From Ruminococcus sp. UBA5884 (GTDB taxonomy: Bacteria > Bacillota > Clostridia > Oscillospirales > Ruminococcaceae), in contig DJFA01000013.1 of the NCBI GenBank assembly GCA_002431975.1, positions 1 through 16,128 of the forward strand: DNA of 16,128 nucleotides, read 5' to 3'. Of the stretch, positions 1-8,935 are shown one piece after another. The notes under the pieces were generated by a model. That model had not been told where the DNA came from, did no database searches, and saw only the letters and a program-made list of their open reading frames with translations. Each line of letters opens with the position of its first letter. Within the stretch, counting starts at the first letter, position 1. Both the position numbers and the translations under genes were made by a program.

Positions 1-6
1 TTCTAT

Positions 7-2802
7 ATGAATGATTTTGATGAACGAATGAAATCCGGCAGACAGGACTATAATTTCGGAAAATCCACATCAGAAGGCACAAATACTGATAATCCGTCAG
101 TATCTGTAATAGTTCCGGTATATAATATTGAAAAATATATAAGACAGGCTCTTGACAGCATTGTAAGACAGTCACTTTCAGATATAGAAATAATATGCAT
201 TGATGATGGTTCAACTGACAATACTCTTGCAATAGTTCAGGAATATGCTGCAAAAGATAACAGATTTATAGTCCTTACACAGAAAAATCAGGGTGCAGGT
301 GCTGCAAGAAACAAAGGTCTTGCAATTGCAAAGGGTGAATGCCTTTCATTCCTTGATGGCGATGATTTCTTTGAATATGATATGCTTGAAACCGCTTACA
401 GAAAAATGCAGCAGACAAAGGCTGATATAGCAGTTTATCAGGTAAATGCATATGATAATGATACAGGTGTGACTTCATACTGTGAAATCGGATTCAGAAA
501 TGAATATGTTCCTAAAAAGGACGTATTTTCATATCAGGATATGAAGCGTTATATCTTCAATGCATTCCAGAACTGGCCATGGAACAAAATGTTCAGAAGA
601 AGCTTTATACAGAGGAATAATATTCTTTTCCAGCCTCTTTTCAGAACAAATGATTTGCTTTTCACCTGTACAGCTCTTGCCTGTGCATCAAGAATAACAA
701 AAATACAAAGACCTCTTGTAACATACAGAAGACAGTCAGACAACAGCAGTCAGGCTACAAACCATATTGCACCGCTTGATTTTTATAAGGCATTCTGTGC
801 CTTGCAGGATAAACTCATTGAAACCGGCTTATATCCGGAGCTTGAACGCAGCTTTGTAAATTCTGCACTTAAAGGCTGTATCTATAATCTTAATTCGCTC
901 AAATCAGGAGAAGCCTTTAATACTCTTTATACAATGCTTAAACAGGAGGGCTTTAAAAAGCTCGGCATTTCAAATCATACTAAGGGATATTTCTATGATA
1001 AAAAAGCATTTGCTGAATATGAACGCATACAGAAAAATGATATTTCAGCATATCTTTTTGATAAACTTGCATGGAACAGAGATGTTCTCAGCCAGAAACA
1101 GCTTGATTTCAATGAAAAGAACCGTATCAGCAGCAAAAAAATTGCTGATATGGAGATACTTATGCATTCACTGCGTCAGCGTACTGAAAATACAAATGAA
1201 TATATAAATCAGATAAAGAATGAATATCAGGCTGATAAGGATAAAATTTCCGATAAACTCTCAATAAGCAGTTCAGAACTTGAAAAATTAAAAGCTGATA
1301 TCAGAAATGAATACTATGAACTGCATTACAAGGAGAATACTGTATACCTTAATCCGAAAATTACAGTTATCGTTCCTGTATGCAACAATGAAGCTGAAAT
1401 AAATACAAGGCTTGACAGCATTATAAGCCAGAGTCTGCCTGAAATTGAGATAATCTGTATAAATTTTGGTTCATCAGATGATTCTCTTGCAGTACTTACA
1501 AATATGCACCGTCTGGACAGGCGTATCAGTATTATAAATCTTTCTGATGATTTCAGCGAAGCATACAATAAGGCTGTTAATCAGGCTCATGGCGAATATA
1601 TAATGTTCCTCAATGAAAATACAAGATTTTACAGCAGGTGCGTTTGTGCTGAAATGTATACGGATATTTCTGCACATTCAGCAGATGTGTATCAGGGAAA
1701 AATTATTTATCAGGAAAACGGAATTACAGAACTTGCTGACGAAAATAACAAAGATTACAGTATATTTGACGGAAGCTATTCACAGAACGCTCTCTGCGGA
1801 CTTATTATAAGCAGAAAATTTATAGCTGACAGTAGTATCAGTATGAAATATTCAGGTATGTTTGATGATTACTCATTCCTTATAAAAATAATGCACCGGG
1901 CAGAAAAAATATATTCAGGAAATGAAACAGTATGTGTATGTGAAAAATCAGATTTAAGAATAAATGATGAAAAAACTGCCGCAATGCTTATGGATTCCTT
2001 TGTTTCAATGCTTGAATACACAAAGAAAAACAGCCTTGATATATGGAACAGAAATATTTTCAGTCTGCTTAACGATTCATTTGCTGATGATATATATAGT
2101 CTTACAGGTTCAGACAGCAGTTCACTTGTAAAATCCATACTTGAAGCATATTCAAATGCCTGTGATATCTCAAAAAACAATAACCGTCTGCTTGAAAAGC
2201 TTATACTTGAAACAAGAAAAGAATATAATATATGCCTTATAAAAAATAAAGCATTTGAAAAGAAAGCTGCTGAATATGATGAACTTAAAGATAAATATGA
2301 CAGAACAGTTGAAATTTCAAAGAAAAAATCTTCAGAAATAGAGGACTTTATTTCAAAAATTTCTGAAATTGAAAAGGAAAACAATGCTTTAAGACTCAGA
2401 TATGAAAAAAATCAGGAAGAAATCAATATATATAGCGAAAAAAATATAAAACTTGAAGAAAAAATTCAGGAAATGAAAAATATATCCGGAGAACTTAACC
2501 GAATGACCGACCAGTTCAACAGACTCAGAGTAAAATATGAAGAAAAAATCGAAGCAGAAGAAAAATATAAAAAAATTCAGATTGAACTCGATGATATGAA
2601 AGAAAAATATTCAGAAATCAAAGAAGAAAATAATAAACTTAATTCAAAGCTTGCCGCCGCCGACAGAGAAAAACAAAACGTTAAAAATGAACTTGCCTTA
2701 TGTCAGAGTACTCTTGAATGTACCAGAAATGCATTTTCACATCGTCTTGGAATGGCTCTTACCTCAGTACCGAGAAAAATCCGCAGTATTTTTCATAAAT
2801 GA
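7..2802 (+). CDS. Large GT2 glycosyltransferase with a degenerate second GT2 domain and coiled coils
   Basis: Predicted cytoplasmic or membrane-associated glycosyltransferase that probably adds sugar from a nucleotide-sugar donor to a surface glycan; donor and acceptor are unknown. Residues 32-250 are a canonical GT2 (GT-A) domain: VSVIVPVYN at 32-40, DDGSTD at 66-71, FLDGDD at 115-120, and WPWNKM at 190-195. Residues 452-640 are a second copy, starting ITVIVPVCN and sharing the EIICI strand, but DDGSTD has become NFGSSD (486-491) and the DxD region has become LNENTR (535-540), so it is probably inactive. Coiled coil is predicted by eye at about 365-440 and strongly at 740-900. The basic C-terminus (about 910-931, VPRKIRSIFHK) resembles the amphipathic ends of other Firmicute GT2 proteins. 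There is no signal peptide. The frame is open to the window edge and only 6 bases precede the ATG, so the real start may lie upstream. The stop overlaps the next reading frame, which implies one operon. Confidence 0.85.
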   Translation: MNDFDERMKSGRQDYNFGKSTSEGTNTDNPSVSVIVPVYNIEKYIRQALDSIVRQSLSDIEIICIDDGSTDNTLAIVQEYAAKDNRFIVLTQKNQGAGAARNKGLAIAKGECLSFLDGDDFFEYDMLETAYRKMQQTKADIAVYQVNAYDNDTGVTSYCEIGFRNEYVPKKDVFSYQDMKRYIFNAFQNWPWNKMFRRSFIQRNNILFQPLFRTNDLLFTCTALACASRITKIQRPLVTYRRQSDNSSQATNHIAPLDFYKAFCALQDKLIETGLYPELERSFVNSALKGCIYNLNSLKSGEAFNTLYTMLKQEGFKKLGISNHTKGYFYDKKAFAEYERIQKNDISAYLFDKLAWNRDVLSQKQLDFNEKNRISSKKIADMEILMHSLRQRTENTNEYINQIKNEYQADKDKISDKLSISSSELEKLKADIRNEYYELHYKENTVYLNPKITVIVPVCNNEAEINTRLDSIISQSLPEIEIICINFGSSDDSLAVLTNMHRLDRRISIINLSDDFSEAYNKAVNQAHGEYIMFLNENTRFYSRCVCAEMYTDISAHSADVYQGKIIYQENGITELADENNKDYSIFDGSYSQNALCGLIISRKFIADSSISMKYSGMFDDYSFLIKIMHRAEKIYSGNETVCVCEKSDLRINDEKTAAMLMDSFVSMLEYTKKNSLDIWNRNIFSLLNDSFADDIYSLTGSDSSSLVKSILEAYSNACDISKNNNRLLEKLILETRKEYNICLIKNKAFEKKAAEYDELKDKYDRTVEISKKKSSEIEDFISKISEIEKENNALRLRYEKNQEEINIYSEKNIKLEEKIQEMKNISGELNRMTDQFNRLRVKYEEKIEAEEKYKKIQIELDDMKEKYSEIKEENNKLNSKLAAADREKQNVKNELALCQSTLECTRNAFSHRLGMALTSVPRKIRSIFHK

Positions 2803-2804
2803 TG

Positions 2805-2811
2805 AAAGGAG
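2805..2811 (+). promoter_or_regulatory. Ribosome binding site that sets the start of the giant GT gene
   Basis: AAAGGAG lies just after the stop codon of the upstream GT2 gene (ending 2802) and 11 nt before the ATG at 2823. It favours that start over the overlapping ATG at 2799, which would place the binding site inside the coding region. Confidence 0.75.
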
Positions 2812-2822
2812 ATTTTTATAAA

Positions 2823-5800
2823 ATGACAAACTGTAAAATTCCTGTCGCATTCATATGCGATGACGGATATGTCATGCAGACAAGCGTTGCGATAACTTCA
2901 ATGCTTATGAACAAACTGCCTGAAACATTCTATGAAATATTTGTTGTTACAGCCGGATTATCAGACAAAAGCAAGGAAATTTTCAATAGTTTCAGCTCAG
3001 ATACTGCAAATGTAACAATTATAACTGCCGATACAGCAAAATATGCTGAATTTTATAAAAATGCAGATTCAAGATTTGTTGTAGCAACTCCGGCAGCTCT
3101 TTTTAAGTTTGATTTGTCTGAACTTATACCTCAGTATGATAAAATTATATACCTTGACGGCGATATAATAATAAAAAGTGACCTTTCTTCACTATATTCA
3201 TATGAACTTGACAATAAATATGCCGCAGCTGTAAGGGATATTCCGCAGGTTCTCTATGAAAAGCCGCATATTACGCTCGGATTTGGTACGGAATATTTCA
3301 ATTCCGGCGTAATGCTTATGAATCTTAAAAAAATGCGTGAAGAAAATATTACTGACAAGCTCCTTAAAACAAAAAAACAGTTCGAGGAATATCCGCTTAT
3401 GGACCAGAATATTCTCAATATTGCATTTGAAGGGAATATTCTTCAGCTGCCTCTCAGATATAATGTGCTTTATCTCAATCTTGTACGTTCAATGAAAAAA
3501 TATACCTTTTCAAGACTTAATGAGGTTTTCTGCAGCTCATACAGCAATATAAGCGAAATTTATCATGATGCAGCTGTAATACATTTTTCATCAAGGGAAA
3601 AACCATGGAAATTCTTTGATGTTCCGCTTGCTGATGAGTGGCTTTACTATTATAATGAATCTCCTTTCGGAGATGTTCCGCTTTTAAGAAATTCATGCAG
3701 CGATATAAAGGATTTTACTGAAAAAAATAAAAAAATATCAAAATATAAGAATGTAATACCGGTTGTTCTGTCTGCAAATGATAATTATGCACCATATCTT
3801 GCAGTAACAGTCCAGTCTATAATTGAAAATTCACTGATAAATAATTTTTATGATATATATGTATTCCACAGCGGTCTTGATAAAAATATGATATCACGTC
3901 TTGAGGGAATATTTACTGCCAATCTTTCAGTTACCTGCATAGATATAAGCGGCTGTATAAGCGATAATCTGTTTACCTGTGCCCATTATTCAGTTGAAAT
4001 GTATTACAGAGTGCTTATTCCTGAAATACTCACACAGTATAAAAAAGCGGTCTATATCGACTGTGACCTTGTGCTTGAGGAGGATATAGCAAGACTTTAC
4101 AGGATTCAGCTTGACGGAAATGTTATCGGAGCGTGCAATAACTTTGTAAATAACCGTATGGCTAAATATCTTGAAAATACTCTGCACATCCCTGTAAATG
4201 AGTATATCAATTCAGGAGTTCTTGTAATTGACTGCAAAAAATTCATATCACAGAAAATAAAGGATAAATTCTTTTCAGCACTCGCTTTAAGGAACAGTTA
4301 TGCCTGCCCTGACCAGGACGTTTTAAGCATAGTATGCATGGGGAATATAAAATTCATATCTGATATATGGAATTTCCAGTGGCATCATCAGTTTGCTGGT
4401 ACTTACAGCGAAAAACTGATAAGTCTTTACAGTGAAAGATATGAAAATCTTATTGAAAATCATAATATAATCCATTATACAGGCGGTCTTAAACCATGGC
4501 ATTCACCACGCAGCAATTTTGCGGAGGTTTTCTGGAAATATGCAAGAAATTCTGATTTCTATGAGGAGATAATATTCAGAAATATCGGTTCTGACAGGGG
4601 AACTGACTGTCTTTCTGAAATATCTGCTCTTAAAAGTGAGATTGATATGCTTAAAAAACAGAATGAAAAGCTTAAAGCCGCAAATGATGAAATAAATAAT
4701 CTTTATCAGCAGATTAAAGATATTAAAAATATGGTTGAAACAAACTGCTTTACATCAGTTGATATTTCTGATAAAACATCTGAAAATCAGGTATGCATAG
4801 AAAATCTCAGGTCATTCAGCGAAAATGATGGTCAGATATGTGTTTTATGGGATAAGATGAACAATGCATATGATTACAGAATAAATGTATATGATGAGAA
4901 CATGAACTCTCTGTATTCACTTGTTTCAGCAGATTCATGCATAAAATTCAACAACACTGATAATGACAGATATTACAAATTCACCGTAACGCCAAGATTC
5001 TGTTCAGGAAATATTATAACAGAAGGTATTGAATCCGAAATATCCGCCTGTACTTCAGGTATTCCGGCAGTTTCAGATTTCAGGGCTTTTGCAGGTATTC
5101 AGAAAATATCTTTTGAATGGAACAGAATCAGTTCAGCTTCATTCTATGAAATAAGAATTGATGATGTTTCAGGAAATAATTCAAAAACTGTCTTTTCGGA
5201 GGATAATTTCAAATCAGTATCACAGCTTTCTGAAAACCGTCAGTATATATGTTCAGTCCGTGCAGTTTCAGAAACAGGCGGTTCTGTCAGAAAAAGTGCA
5301 TGGAGCGGTTCAGTATGCGTAAAAACCGGTATCGGTATAGTTTCAGGTATAAATTATATTGCCGGAACTGATTTTATAGACCTTAAATGGAATGATATAA
5401 ATGATGCATTCTATACCGTTGAATATAAAATCTGCAATGATATAAATTCTCCGGCTTTATGCATAGCCGCCATAAACAGCTCACAGCAGAGAATACTTGA
5501 TTTACAGCCTGATACCTCATATCAGCTGCGTATCCGTGCTGACAAAAATGAGGACGGCAAAATATACAAGGGTCAGTATTCAGAAAATATCATTATTCAT
5601 ACCGCTGAATTGTCTGAAAAAACGGTTCAGTATAAATCATCAGCTGTTATGCGTCCGGTATTTCCTGAAATTATCAGCAGTTTCAGCTTTCCTGTCCCTT
5701 TGTATGATGATAAGGTATGTATAGTATTTCCTCTGCCTTATGATAAATATGAGATTTTTTCAGTTACTCTCATATCTTTGCTTAAAAATATCAATCCTGA

Positions 5801-8390
5801 CAGCAGTTATGATATCAATGTTATAACTGAAATTCCTGAACCGGTAAAATCTGAACAGATAAAGAGTCTTTGTGATGAATATGACAATGTTTCACTGAGA
5901 TTTATTGATATACAGCCTCTTATATCCGCATGGGGAATCGGAAACACAGATATTTCAGGCTGTGAATTATACAGGCTCTTTATACCGGAAGTATTCAGAA
6001 ATTATAAAAAAGCTGTCTGCATAAGCTATAACTCATTTATACGCAATGATATAAGAAGTCTTTGCAATATGAATCTCCATGGAAAAGCAATAGCAGCCAC
6101 ACCTCTTATAACTGATTTCACAATATATGCAGGCTGTCGTCCGGAGGCTGAAATGAAAAAGCTTTTCAGCGATGAATTTATCAGCACAGGCAGGCTGTTC
6201 AATACCGACTGTGCAGTATTTGATATTGAAAAGCTTGATAAAGCAAATATTATTGGTTTTTCTGCCTTTGAAATAAAAAATCGAAGGGAATTTATCTATA
6301 ACTGTTCAGTTCACTGTTTTAATAAGTTTTTAAGCAATGATATAATGAAACTTCCTTTTTCATGGAATGCTCCTGCGGATATAGTTTCTTCATATCCGGA
6401 TTTTGCGGAATATCTTCCTCAGCATCTTTCATCTGAAATAAATTCCGCCTGCAAAAATCCTGATATAATGAGTTTCAGTGAAAAACTTGCCCCATGGCAT
6501 TATACAGATGAATTTATAAAGCTTGCTGAATTTTCACCGTTTTATCAGAAACTTTCAGACAGATATAAAAAAGAATCCGGTAAAGGTATTTCAATTATCA
6601 TAAACAGGCGTGACAATTCAAAGCTTTTCCACAGAACTCTTGTTTCAGCTGTAAGCCAGACTGCCTCAAACAAGGAAATAATTATCTCTGACAGCAATAT
6701 GCGTAACTATGATAAATACAGATGTTTTGACAATATAAATGATGCAGTTAATGCCGCAGAAAATTCATTTATCATGATACTTGATGAAAATAATCCGTTT
6801 GCTTCATACAACGCTGCCCGGACTCTCCTTTTATATGCAGATAACAGCGTATGCTGCTGTGGAAACAGTTCTGTATCAGATACAGACAGACCATCTGAAA
6901 AGCCTTTTGCTGACAATATAAGGATTATATACTCCAAAAATCAGCCTGAATCATATATATCACAGTTTATATGGAAAAAAGAATTTTTAATTGAAAATAA
7001 TATATCCGATAAAATATTTTCACCTGATTCACCTGAACTTGTTTCACTTCTCCTTAAAGCCGGAGAATTTATAAAAACTGAAAAGCTTATCTGCTATAAC
7101 AAAAACAACAGCAAACAGCTTCAGGATATCCTTAAAATTTCAAGAATAAACAATCTTGCGGATATTCATGAACGTGCTGTATCTGAAATGCTTTTAAACG
7201 GCAGTGATAGTTATGCTCAGCGTGAAGTTAATTCTTTGCTTTTGTCAGAAAATACAAGGATTGAATTTGAAAGCATTATGACATTTGCTGATGAAATCCC
7301 GTATATAAACTTTTTTGGCAGTCATATGATTACAGATGCTGAAAATCCTGTTTCAGCTGAAGTTAAAATACCATCTGATTTTACTGGAGATATCAGTTAT
7401 CAGTGGTTTATATCAGATATTCCGCAATATTGCGGAAAACCGGCTGAAAACAGTAACAGTTCAGTATTTATGATAAGCTCTGACACATACAGTAACAGCA
7501 GATTTTATTATATATACTGCTGTATCAGCTTGAACGGCAACAAGTATTTTTCACAAATAATAAAAATAGTCAATGCTCTGCCTGTTCCTCAGAATTTCAC
7601 TGCAATATCTGAAAACGGAAATATAATTCTCAAATGGGATTCAGTAAAAAATGCTGACGGATATTCAATATTTATTCATACAACGCATAAGAAATTTGTC
7701 CGTGCGACCGTTGCAAGAAAAAATTCTCATGTTATAAAGAACTTGCAGAAGGGTATTCCGTATCTGTTTAAGATAAGAGCCTTTACAGGTGAAAATGATG
7801 ACAGAATATTCGGTGAATTTTCAGCTCCTGTACGTTCAGTGCCATGTATGCAGACTCCTGAAAATATAAAAACAGCTCCTGTAAATCATGGGGTAAAAAT
7901 TACATGGAACAGAATATCTGATGCTGATGGTTATATTGTCAATGTTTCTGATTCGGAAAACAATATTTCATCTCATTATGTTTCAGCCTGCGGATATATG
8001 CTTTATGACCTTGAATACAATAAAAAGTATAGTATAACCGTTCAGTCATTTATGGTAACAGGAAGCGGCAGCAGAATTTTCAGCTGTTTTTCTGAACCGT
8101 CAGCAGTTTATCGTGTTCCTGAACCGCCTGAAAAATCTGATATCAGAGTTGAAAAAATTGAAAATGATTTGCAGATATCATGGATTAAGCCTCAGAATGC
8201 AGACGGCTGTTCAGCATTTATCTTTACATCTGACGATAAATATTTCAAATCGGCTTCAACTGACAAATCATCATATATATTTAAAAATATTCCATCAGGA
8301 AAATATATTATAAAAGTCAGATGCTATACTGATGATTCAGGTGAAAAAATTGCCGGCGTATTTTCACAGGGGATAGAATTTAATAAATAA
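2823..8390 (+). CDS. Giant multi-domain protein: two GT8 domains, degenerate GT8 and GT2 domains, six Fn3-like modules
   Basis: 1855 aa. I chose the ATG at 2823 because AAAGGAG (2805-2811) precedes it at a usual distance and the protein then begins like other GT8 enzymes (IPVAFICDDGY); an in-frame ATG at 2799 has no such site. Domains in order: GT8 at 6-280 (DGD 112-114, FNSGVMLMN 159-167, H254 to KPW at 260-262); a second GT8 at 310-590 (NDNYAPYLAV, DCD 413-415, INSGVLVID 462-470, HYTGGLKPWH 551-560); coiled coil 597-640; three Fn3-like modules 655-930; a GT8-like domain 963-1245 in which DCD is replaced by SYN; a GT2-like domain 1254-1450 without its acidic motifs; an Ig-like stretch about 1490-1582; three Fn3-like modules 1586-1853 with the W-x(4-5)-ADGY pattern. 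No signal peptide or TM helix is visible, so it should be cytoplasmic. It follows the GT2 gene directly and probably works on the same glycan. Function beyond glycosyl transfer is unknown. Confidence 0.88.
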   Translation: MTNCKIPVAFICDDGYVMQTSVAITSMLMNKLPETFYEIFVVTAGLSDKSKEIFNSFSSDTANVTIITADTAKYAEFYKNADSRFVVATPAALFKFDLSELIPQYDKIIYLDGDIIIKSDLSSLYSYELDNKYAAAVRDIPQVLYEKPHITLGFGTEYFNSGVMLMNLKKMREENITDKLLKTKKQFEEYPLMDQNILNIAFEGNILQLPLRYNVLYLNLVRSMKKYTFSRLNEVFCSSYSNISEIYHDAAVIHFSSREKPWKFFDVPLADEWLYYYNESPFGDVPLLRNSCSDIKDFTEKNKKISKYKNVIPVVLSANDNYAPYLAVTVQSIIENSLINNFYDIYVFHSGLDKNMISRLEGIFTANLSVTCIDISGCISDNLFTCAHYSVEMYYRVLIPEILTQYKKAVYIDCDLVLEEDIARLYRIQLDGNVIGACNNFVNNRMAKYLENTLHIPVNEYINSGVLVIDCKKFISQKIKDKFFSALALRNSYACPDQDVLSIVCMGNIKFISDIWNFQWHHQFAGTYSEKLISLYSERYENLIENHNIIHYTGGLKPWHSPRSNFAEVFWKYARNSDFYEEIIFRNIGSDRGTDCLSEISALKSEIDMLKKQNEKLKAANDEINNLYQQIKDIKNMVETNCFTSVDISDKTSENQVCIENLRSFSENDGQICVLWDKMNNAYDYRINVYDENMNSLYSLVSADSCIKFNNTDNDRYYKFTVTPRFCSGNIITEGIESEISACTSGIPAVSDFRAFAGIQKISFEWNRISSASFYEIRIDDVSGNNSKTVFSEDNFKSVSQLSENRQYICSVRAVSETGGSVRKSAWSGSVCVKTGIGIVSGINYIAGTDFIDLKWNDINDAFYTVEYKICNDINSPALCIAAINSSQQRILDLQPDTSYQLRIRADKNEDGKIYKGQYSENIIIHTAELSEKTVQYKSSAVMRPVFPEIISSFSFPVPLYDDKVCIVFPLPYDKYEIFSVTLISLLKNINPDSSYDINVITEIPEPVKSEQIKSLCDEYDNVSLRFIDIQPLISAWGIGNTDISGCELYRLFIPEVFRNYKKAVCISYNSFIRNDIRSLCNMNLHGKAIAATPLITDFTIYAGCRPEAEMKKLFSDEFISTGRLFNTDCAVFDIEKLDKANIIGFSAFEIKNRREFIYNCSVHCFNKFLSNDIMKLPFSWNAPADIVSSYPDFAEYLPQHLSSEINSACKNPDIMSFSEKLAPWHYTDEFIKLAEFSPFYQKLSDRYKKESGKGISIIINRRDNSKLFHRTLVSAVSQTASNKEIIISDSNMRNYDKYRCFDNINDAVNAAENSFIMILDENNPFASYNAARTLLLYADNSVCCCGNSSVSDTDRPSEKPFADNIRIIYSKNQPESYISQFIWKKEFLIENNISDKIFSPDSPELVSLLLKAGEFIKTEKLICYNKNNSKQLQDILKISRINNLADIHERAVSEMLLNGSDSYAQREVNSLLLSENTRIEFESIMTFADEIPYINFFGSHMITDAENPVSAEVKIPSDFTGDISYQWFISDIPQYCGKPAENSNSSVFMISSDTYSNSRFYYIYCCISLNGNKYFSQIIKIVNALPVPQNFTAISENGNIILKWDSVKNADGYSIFIHTTHKKFVRATVARKNSHVIKNLQKGIPYLFKIRAFTGENDDRIFGEFSAPVRSVPCMQTPENIKTAPVNHGVKITWNRISDADGYIVNVSDSENNISSHYVSACGYMLYDLEYNKKYSITVQSFMVTGSGSRIFSCFSEPSAVYRVPEPPEKSDIRVEKIENDLQISWIKPQNADGCSAFIFTSDDKYFKSASTDKSSYIFKNIPSGKYIIKVRCYTDDSGEKIAGVFSQGIEFNK

Positions 8391-8398
8391 AAAAAAAT

Positions 8399-8429
8399 TC
8401 TCTCTGCTTTTTTTAGCAGAGAGATTTTT
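8399..8429. terminator. Bidirectional intrinsic terminator between convergent genes
   Basis: A perfect 10-bp stem, TCTCTCTGCT (8399-8408) with AGCAGAGAGA (8415-8424), closes a 6-nt T loop. It is followed by TTTTT (8425-8429) on the + strand and flanked by seven A (8391-8397), which read as a U-tract on the - strand. It starts 8 nt after the giant GT gene and can also stop transcripts coming leftward from the 76-aa gene. Confidence 0.92.
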
Positions 8430-8433
8430 ATTT

Positions 8434-8514
8434 GATAAAATTTGATGTTAAGCATATCCGGAACTTCATCTTTATGATGAACTGTTTCCATGTTTATGCT
8501 TTTTAAATTTTATC
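8434..8514. repeat. 81-bp imperfect palindrome downstream of the 76-aa gene
   Basis: Nested arms fold the whole stretch: GATAAAATTT (8434-8443) with AAATTTTATC (8505-8514), AAGCATA (8450-8456) with TATGCTT (8495-8501), GGAA (8460-8463) with TTCC (8486-8489), and TTCATC (8465-8470) with GATGAA (8476-8481) around a 5-nt loop. The outer right arm includes two bases of the 76-aa gene's stop codon. It could be a 3'-UTR structure or a remnant of a short inverted-repeat element. No protein is encoded here. Confidence 0.6.
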
Positions 8515-8743
8515 AGCTGATGTAATCCTGTGCAATGTCATAAACATGGACAGGTGAGACGTATCCTTCGATAAGCTTTTCAACAAATTCGATTGCAGTT
8601 TCTTTTACAGATGTAAAATCCTGAACCACATAAGCGTATTCATTTTCTGAAATTCCGATACCATAAACAGTTGTTCCTGAAATTTCTTCTGCAAATACGC
8701 TGTATCTTCTTTTGCCCATAAGCTCAAAGTAGATTTCTTCCAT
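8513..8743 (-). CDS. Small conserved-type protein, DUF6514-like, 76 aa
   Basis: The start at 8743 is set by AGGAGG (8753-8758 on this strand) 9 nt upstream; the frame continues further upstream but without a ribosome site. The protein is small, acidic and soluble, with no signal peptide. Its layout (MEEIYFEL start, a YGIGI strand, a Y-V-x-D-F strand, then a helix ending in VSPVHVYDIAQDYI) resembles what I remember of DUF6514, a Firmicutes family of unknown function; this is recollection and unchecked. It stands alone between a convergent GT operon and the murC/LexA-like pair, with its own promoters and the shared bidirectional terminator. No function can be assigned. Confidence 0.75.
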   Translation of the reverse strand: MEEIYFELMGKRRYSVFAEEISGTTVYGIGISENEYAYVVQDFTSVKETAIEFVEKLIEGYVSPVHVYDIAQDYIS

Positions 8744-8783
8744 TTTAACATTCCTCCTGTAATATATATTGTCTGTAATTATA

Positions 8784-8812
8784 ATTATATACCTTATTGA
8801 AAAATTTTGCAA
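8784..8812 (-). promoter_or_regulatory. Sigma-A-type promoter, proximal, for the 76-aa gene
   Basis: Read on the - strand: TTGCAA (8807-8812), 17-nt spacer, TATAAT (8784-8789). The -10 box is a perfect consensus match. Transcription would start near 8777 and give a leader of about 35 nt before the start codon at 8743. Confidence 0.65.
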
Positions 8813-8906
8813 TAGCTTTACAGGATAATTTAATATTATTATAAAAAAAGGTTATATTTTCTATTCGGTTTTGTGCATTAAAGTGTAAAAGAGATGGACT
8901 ATATGT

Positions 8907-8935
8907 ATTATACCATGATATTGAAATATATGCAA
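8907..8935 (-). promoter_or_regulatory. Sigma-A-type promoter, distal, upstream of the 76-aa gene
   Basis: Read on the - strand: TTGCAT (8930-8935), 17-nt spacer, TATAAT (8907-8912), with TGG before the -10 giving an extended -10. A transcript from here would start near 8900 and carry a leader of about 157 nt. The only reading frame I noticed in that leader is a five-codon one (MHKTE), too short to judge. It may instead drive a small RNA, though no GC-rich terminator follows it. Confidence 0.55.

Noticed and set aside
1869..2384. 171-aa antisense reading frame inside the first GT gene
   Set aside because: It is the Ser/Phe/Ile-rich mirror of a Lys/Glu-rich coiled coil; the composition is typical of an antisense shadow and no ribosome site is seen.
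8434..8514. Riboswitch
   Set aside because: It lies downstream of a stop codon between convergent genes, and no known riboswitch core is recognised.
8744..8812. N-terminal extension of the 76-aa protein up to 99 aa
   Set aside because: The extension would translate through the AGGAGG site and the -10 region; it is Ile/Tyr-rich AT spacer sequence.
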